A stretch of 64,000 nt of DNA from Phil1 sp040767925 (GTDB lineage: Bacteria > Bacillota > Clostridia > Christensenellales > CAG-138): positions 248,001-312,000 of the forward strand of contig JAXGNN010000001.1 of the NCBI GenBank assembly GCA_040767925.1, in the 5' to 3' direction. Positions 59,581 through 64,000 of the stretch are shown piece by piece. Numbering within the stretch: position 1 is the stretch's first letter; each line of letters starts with the position of its first letter. The notes under the pieces were generated by a model, which had not been told where the DNA came from, ran no database searches, and was given only the letters and a program-made list of their open reading frames with translations. The position numbers and the translations under genes were made by a program.

Positions 59581-59596
59581 GGGTGAGTTCGGTTAA

Positions 59597-60709
59597 TTAA
59601 TAGGTCCCGGGCGCAGCCTGCTCCGTGGTATAGGTGCGCAGAGGATCTTTTGCGAACATGTCGATAACATCCGTCTGGTAAGCGGCGATGATCTCCTCGG
59701 TGATGATCGCGGGGTTCCACTCGTGCGCGTCGTCGTAATACCAGCTGAAGCCGTGCGGAGTGTTCTGATAGCCGAAGAAGTTGGTGCCGCCGTTCAGCTC
59801 GCCGTTGACGGCCATCTGAACGAAATCGGTATACTTCGCGCCAAGGTCGAACACGAAGCGGCCGATGACCTGATCGGGCGCGAACTCGATGTCCTCCTGT
59901 ACGCGGCAGATGGTATAGACGTTCTTCTCCTTGCAGACTTCCACAACGCCGCCGGAAGCAGCGTTCAACTCGTGCATGATCACGTCGCAGCCGGCAGCCG
60001 CCAGCGCGAGAGCGGCCTCGCGGCCCTCGGCGACGTCGTTGCCGTCCTTGAGGTAAACGATGGTCACGGTGACGTCGGGGTTCGCGGTTTTGGCGCCGTC
60101 TTTAAAGCCGCCTACGACGTTGTTCATGACCTGAACGCCCTGCAGGAAGCCGACGAAGCCGACTTTGCCGCTCTTGGAGGCCTTCGCCGCGAGATAGCCG
60201 TAGCTGAAGCCCTGCTGGCAGGCCGCGATGTCCACCGCGGTCACGTTGCTGCCGACTTCTCCGCCGTAGGAGCCGCAGACGACCACGAATTCGGTCTCCG
60301 GGAATTCCGCGCCGACCTTGAGCATGTCGTCTTCGAACGAGCCGCTGTGGCCGACGATCAGGTCGTAGCCCTTCGAGGCGTAGTCGCGAAGCGCGGGCGC
60401 GATGTCGATCGCCGCGAGGTTCTCGGAGTAGGCGATTTCGATCTTGTCCTCGCCGATCGCCTTCTGGGCGTTGAGCAGGGCGTCGTAGCCGAACTGGTTC
60501 CAGCTGTTGTCGTTTGCACTGCCGGTGAGGAGCAGCGCGACTTTATAGGCTTCCGCAGCGGGGTCTTCCGTCGAGGGCTGCTCCGTGTTTGCAGGGGCCT
60601 GGGTCTGATCGACCGGGGGCGTCTGATCGGTGCCCGAGGGAGCCGTGCAGCCGAAGGCCATCGCCATGACGATCAGGGTTACGAGGACGAGTGCCAAGAT
60701 CTTCTTCAT
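59597..60709 (-). CDS. BMP-family ABC transporter substrate-binding lipoprotein
   Basis: 370 residues. Lipoprotein signal with lipobox FGC (Cys at about 21) and a Thr/Pro/Gln-rich linker. The body matches the PnrA/Med/BMP family, which binds purine and pyrimidine nucleosides: LLLTGSANDNSWNQFGYDAL, VGHSGSFEDDML, VGFLQG and GRFVFDLG. Its presence with two permeases and a double ATPase gives a complete nucleoside-class importer for the cluster. The actual ligand could be a related heterocycle. Confidence 0.92.
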   Translation of the reverse strand: MKKILALVLVTLIVMAMAFGCTAPSGTDQTPPVDQTQAPANTEQPSTEDPAAEAYKVALLLTGSANDNSWNQFGYDALLNAQKAIGEDKIEIAYSENLAAIDIAPALRDYASKGYDLIVGHSGSFEDDMLKVGAEFPETEFVVVCGSYGGEVGSNVTAVDIAACQQGFSYGYLAAKASKSGKVGFVGFLQGVQVMNNVVGGFKDGAKTANPDVTVTIVYLKDGNDVAEGREAALALAAAGCDVIMHELNAASGGVVEVCKEKNVYTICRVQEDIEFAPDQVIGRFVFDLGAKYTDFVQMAVNGELNGGTNFFGYQNTPHGFSWYYDDAHEWNPAIITEEIIAAYQTDVIDMFAKDPLRTYTTEQAAPGTY

Positions 60710-60764
60710 ATTTTCCTCCGTGATTTTTTATTTTTTCAGCGGTCGCCCGCCAAATCGAACTCCG

Positions 60765-61688
60765 TTAAACTTTTCTATAGAACTTGCCCATGCTCGCGGG
60801 ATGCCTGCGGCCCTTGCCGATGAAAGCGATGAATGCGATCGCCACGAAATAGGGAAGCATCTGAATCACATACGACGAAATTTTGATTCCGCCGAGCATC
60901 TGCAATCGCAATTGCAGAACCTCCGCCGCGCCGAACACAAGCCCAGCGCCCGCCGCGCCCAGCGGGTTCCAGCCGCCGAATACGGCGGCGACGAGGCCGA
61001 GCCAGCCGCGCCCGGCCGACATGTTCTCCGTGAACGTCTGCACCTGCTGCAGGGCGAGCACCGCGCCGCTCAGGCCGCAGAACGCGCCGCAGGCCAGAAT
61101 CGAGTTCAGCCGGGTTTTGGCGACGCTGATTCCAAGCGTATCGGCGCAGCTCGGGTTTTCGCCGACCGCGCGAAGCTTCAGCCCCCAGGTGCTCTTGAAC
61201 ATGACCCACCAGGCGATCGGGATCAGGAAATAGGTCGCATACGTCAGGATCGGCTGGTTGAACAGCATGGGCCCGATAAAGGGGATCTTCGAAAGCAGCG
61301 GCAGCTCGATGGGCCGCATGGCGGGGATGCGGGGCACCCCGGTCACGCCCCAGAAGAGGCGCTGCAGGGAACTTGTCAGCCCTAATATGATGAAGTTCAT
61401 GCCGAGGCCGCTGAGCACCTGATCCACGCCGAACCTGATCGTCAGAAGCGAGAAGAGCAGCGCGGCAAGAATGCCCGCGAGGATTCCCGCGAACACGCCG
61501 ATCGCCTGGTTTCCCGTCGCGATCGTCGCAACCACGCTCATGAAGGCGGAAATGAGCATATATCCCTCCGCGTTCATGGCGTATACGCCGACTTTTTCGC
61601 AATAGCAGACGCCTATGGCAATCAGTATCACGGGCACCGATACGCGCACCGTCGACCCCAGGTATTCCAGAATGACACCGACGTCCAT
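60765..61688 (-). CDS. ABC transporter permease, nucleoside/BMP class (second permease)
   Basis: 307 residues with about eight or nine hydrophobic segments. Pattern YCEKVGVYAMNAEGYMLISAF and VGENPSCADTLGISVAKTR is that of the YufQ/NupC-type BPD_transp_2 permeases. Its start overlaps the other permease gene by one base. The N-terminus is in the membrane with no signal peptide. Confidence 0.9.
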   Translation of the reverse strand: MDVGVILEYLGSTVRVSVPVILIAIGVCYCEKVGVYAMNAEGYMLISAFMSVVATIATGNQAIGVFAGILAGILAALLFSLLTIRFGVDQVLSGLGMNFIILGLTSSLQRLFWGVTGVPRIPAMRPIELPLLSKIPFIGPMLFNQPILTYATYFLIPIAWWVMFKSTWGLKLRAVGENPSCADTLGISVAKTRLNSILACGAFCGLSGAVLALQQVQTFTENMSAGRGWLGLVAAVFGGWNPLGAAGAGLVFGAAEVLQLRLQMLGGIKISSYVIQMLPYFVAIAFIAFIGKGRRHPASMGKFYRKV

Positions 61689-62797
61689 CAGCTTTTTCCT
61701 CCAGCGGTTTTTTCGGCTTTTTTCGCCCGGATGACCGGGGCCTGCCTGACAAACACCTTCAGCGCCGCGCCCAGCATGATGAACACCATGATGCAGCCCT
61801 TGATCAGGTCCAGTATCGAGCTTGGGATGCCCGTGGAGCGCTGCATGGCCTGCATGCCGATCCTAAGCGCGCCGAAGAAAATGCCCGCCGGCAGCACGCC
61901 GAGGGGATTTGTGTTGCCTATAAGGGCCACGGCGAGGCCGTCGAAGCCCAGCGCCGTGCCGAAGCCCTGGCGCAGGCAGTCGGATGTTCCGATTACCTCC
62001 ACGGCGCCGGCCAATCCGCAGAGCCCGCCGCTGACGAGCATGGCCATCACGAAGATCCTCACGGGGCTGTTTCCGGCGGTTTCGGCCGCGAGCGGGGAGA
62101 GCCCCACCATGCGAAGCCTCAGTCCCCCGGGCGTCCTCCACATGAAGTACGCCGCGATGAGCACGACCGCGACTGCGATGAAGATGCCGGAATGCAGGTA
62201 CCCGAATTCCGGCCATCTGGTCAGCAGGAACTGGCTTGAGAACGTGTCCGTCATGGGGTAGCTCACCGTCCTGGAGGCCGCGAACGGACCGTTGATCATA
62301 GTGGCGGAGAGAAGCGTCGCAATATAGTTGAACAGCAGGGTGATCAGCAGTTCGTTGACGCCCTTCAGCAGCCGGAACAGCACCGCGATGCCCGCGTACA
62401 GCGCCCCGAAGATGAAGGCGAGCAGCAGGACCGCGGGGATTCCGAGCGCGCCCGAAAGGTTCGGAAGCAGCAGCGCCACGGTCGCAGTGGCAAGGCCGCC
62501 CGCGTTGAGCTGGCCTTCCTGGCCGATGTTGTTCGCACCGGCGCGGAACGCGATCGCCGTGCCCGTGCCGATGAGAAGCAGGGGCGTCGCCCGGTTCAGG
62601 GTGTTCCCAATCGCCATGGCGGAGCTGAACGCGCCGGCAAAAATCTCCTTGAAAAACGCGAGCGGGCTGACGCCCCAAAGCGTCGTGTACAGCGAGCCGA
62701 CCAGCAGTCCCAGCAAAGCGCCGATGACCGGGCTGAAGTCCAGCAGTACCAGCCAGATCGATTTTTTGTTTTCGTTCGTCTTAGGCACGCTCATCAT
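61688..62797 (-). CDS. ABC transporter permease, nucleoside/BMP class (first permease)
   Basis: 369 residues, about nine membrane segments, longer N-terminus than its partner. TGTAIAFRAGANNIGQEGQLNAGG and VGLSPLAAETAGNSPVR are the hallmark motifs of the YufP/NupB-type permease. It overlaps the ATPase gene stop by 4 bases (starts at 62797 or 62794) and would pair with the second permease as a heterodimer. Confidence 0.9.
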   Translation of the reverse strand: MMSVPKTNENKKSIWLVLLDFSPVIGALLGLLVGSLYTTLWGVSPLAFFKEIFAGAFSSAMAIGNTLNRATPLLLIGTGTAIAFRAGANNIGQEGQLNAGGLATATVALLLPNLSGALGIPAVLLLAFIFGALYAGIAVLFRLLKGVNELLITLLFNYIATLLSATMINGPFAASRTVSYPMTDTFSSQFLLTRWPEFGYLHSGIFIAVAVVLIAAYFMWRTPGGLRLRMVGLSPLAAETAGNSPVRIFVMAMLVSGGLCGLAGAVEVIGTSDCLRQGFGTALGFDGLAVALIGNTNPLGVLPAGIFFGALRIGMQAMQRSTGIPSSILDLIKGCIMVFIMLGAALKVFVRQAPVIRAKKAEKTAGGKS

Positions 62798-64000
62798 TCT
62801 CGCTCTCCCGCCATCAGCAGTCCGATTTTCGTAACATCGGCTTCCCCGGCCGGCATGATGTCCGCCAGTCCGCCCTCATAGAGCACGCCGATCCTGTCGC
62901 TCAGCGTCATGATCTCTTCCAGCTCGGTGGAGATATACAGGATGGCGGCGCCCGCGTCCCGCGCCTTGAGCATGGTGTTGAGAACGAAGTTCGTGGCGTC
63001 GATATCGAGGCCGCGCGTCGGATAGACCGCAACGATCAGATCCACCTTGCCGCTGACCTCCCGCGCCAGGACGACCTTTTGCTGGTTGCCGCCGCTCAGG
63101 TTGCCCGCCAGCTCGTCGGAGCCGGGGGTCGCGACGTGAAACTGCGCGATCTTCTCGCACGTGTCCTTGCAGATGGCCTTCCGGTTCATCGCGTACCAGG
63201 TCCCGTACGGGGGCTTGTCCGGATGGTTCATCGCCACGTTCATTTCCAGTGTGAAATCCAGGATCAGCGCGGCGTGGTTCCTGTCCGCCGGGATATAGCC
63301 GATGGGCAAATCGCGCGTCTGCTTGGTGCCCTTGTTGCCGATATCCCTGCCGAGGAACTCGATTTTGCCACCGGTGAGCTTTCGAAGGCCCATGATCAGT
63401 TCCGCGAAGTCCGTTTGGCCGTTGCCGTCGACGCCCGCGATCCCGACGATTTCGCCGCGGCGCACGTCCAGCGAGATGTTCTTCACGCCCGCGCTCTCCG
63501 CCACCGGGTCCGCAGACGCGTTCTCGATGTGCAGGACGACCTCGCCGGGGCAGCACGCGTTTTTGTCGATCTGGAGGTTGATATCCCGGCCGACCATGTA
63601 GGAAGCCAGCCGCTTCGCGCTGAGGTCCGGCGTATTCTCCAGGGTTTTGATCATCCGTCCGTCGCGCATGATGGAGATGCTGTCGCAAAGCTCCAGGACT
63701 TCCGGCAGCTTATGGCTGATGAAGATGATGGATTTGCCCTCGGAACGGAGTTTCCGCAGGACCTCGAAGAGCTTGTCCACCTCCTGCGGCGTCAGCACCG
63801 CCGTGGGTTCGTCCATGATGAGCAGCTTCGACTGCCTGTACAGCGCCTTTACGATCTCGACGCGCTGCTGCTCGCCGACGGTGAGATCCTCTATTTTCGC
63901 CCTCGGCCTGATGTTCAGCCCGTAGCTTTCGGAAAGCTCGATCACGCGCTTTTCCGCCGCGGCCAGGGGCAGCTCGATCCACTTGCCTTCTTTTCTGCCC
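62794..64000 (-). CDS. ABC transporter double ATPase, nucleoside/BMP class (cut by window edge)
   Basis: 402 codons in frame up to the right edge; the N-terminal part with the first Walker A is missing. The first domain shows LTVGEQQRVEIVKALYR and LLIMDEPTAVLTPQE. The second ATPase domain begins near GIAGVDGNGQTDF (degenerate Walker A as usual for this family) and has NLSGGNQQKVVLAREV. This YufO/NupA-like protein powers the importer. All motifs seen are intact. Confidence 0.92.
   Translation of the reverse strand, partial: GRKEGKWIELPLAAAEKRVIELSESYGLNIRPRAKIEDLTVGEQQRVEIVKALYRQSKLLIMDEPTAVLTPQEVDKLFEVLRKLRSEGKSIIFISHKLPEVLELCDSISIMRDGRMIKTLENTPDLSAKRLASYMVGRDINLQIDKNACCPGEVVLHIENASADPVAESAGVKNISLDVRRGEIVGIAGVDGNGQTDFAELIMGLRKLTGGKIEFLGRDIGNKGTKQTRDLPIGYIPADRNHAALILDFTLEMNVAMNHPDKPPYGTWYAMNRKAICKDTCEKIAQFHVATPGSDELAGNLSGGNQQKVVLAREVSGKVDLIVAVYPTRGLDIDATNFVLNTMLKARDAGAAILYISTELEEIMTLSDRIGVLYEGGLADIMPAGEADVTKIGLLMAGERE

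Overview
The window looks like chromosomal DNA of an anaerobic, spore-forming, high-GC member of the Clostridia. It carries spoIIP, gpr and spoIIID (endospore genes), an adenosylcobalamin-dependent ribonucleotide reductase, and a selenocysteine-dependent glycine reductase operon, which is the hallmark of Stickland-type amino-acid fermenters. No phage, IS element or CRISPR array was seen. A finer taxonomic call cannot be made from the sequence alone.

Layout. Bases 1-28,700 are housekeeping and sporulation genes: spoIIP (cut by the left edge) and gpr; rpsT; a two-gene ABC exporter; lgt, pncB and a lipoprotein; the cell-shape block mreB, mreC, mreD and PBP2; maf; a small GGDEF protein with a DNA-binding-like tail; an orphan substrate-binding lipoprotein; pgsA; a parvulin lipoprotein; an EF-G paralogue; nrdJ behind probable NrdR boxes; spoIIID; comFC, recD2 and a polysaccharide deacetylase.

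Bases 28,700-44,700 form a selenium island. A LysR regulator faces selD, yedF, a DUF3343 gene and a cysteine desulfurase-like gene (selenium supply). On the other strand, selA, selB and tRNA-Sec supply UGA decoding. Directly downstream lies the glycine reductase operon grdX-grdE-grdB-trxB-trxA-grdA-grdC-grdD, led by a tandem glycine riboswitch with a visible terminator. grdA and grdB each contain one in-frame TGA, at the positions expected for selenocysteine, so both must be read through.

Bases 45,800-64,000 hold a long, tightly packed minus-strand catabolic cluster that runs off the right edge. It includes a BMP-type (nucleoside-class) ABC transporter, two SDR dehydrogenases, an iron-dependent alcohol dehydrogenase, an ATZ/TRZ-type deaminase-like amidohydrolase, an Asp/Glu/hydantoin racemase, a dihydroorotase/allantoinase-family cyclic amidohydrolase, a second amidohydrolase, a TIM-barrel protein, an FGGY kinase, a class III aminotransferase, a lipoamide dehydrogenase and two tandem cupins of the ureidoglycine aminohydrolase family. 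The set does not match a complete pathway I know. My inference is uptake and breakdown of a nucleoside- or ureide-like nitrogen compound, perhaps feeding glycine or one-carbon units to the neighbouring glycine reductase. This is the best candidate in the window for an undescribed system.
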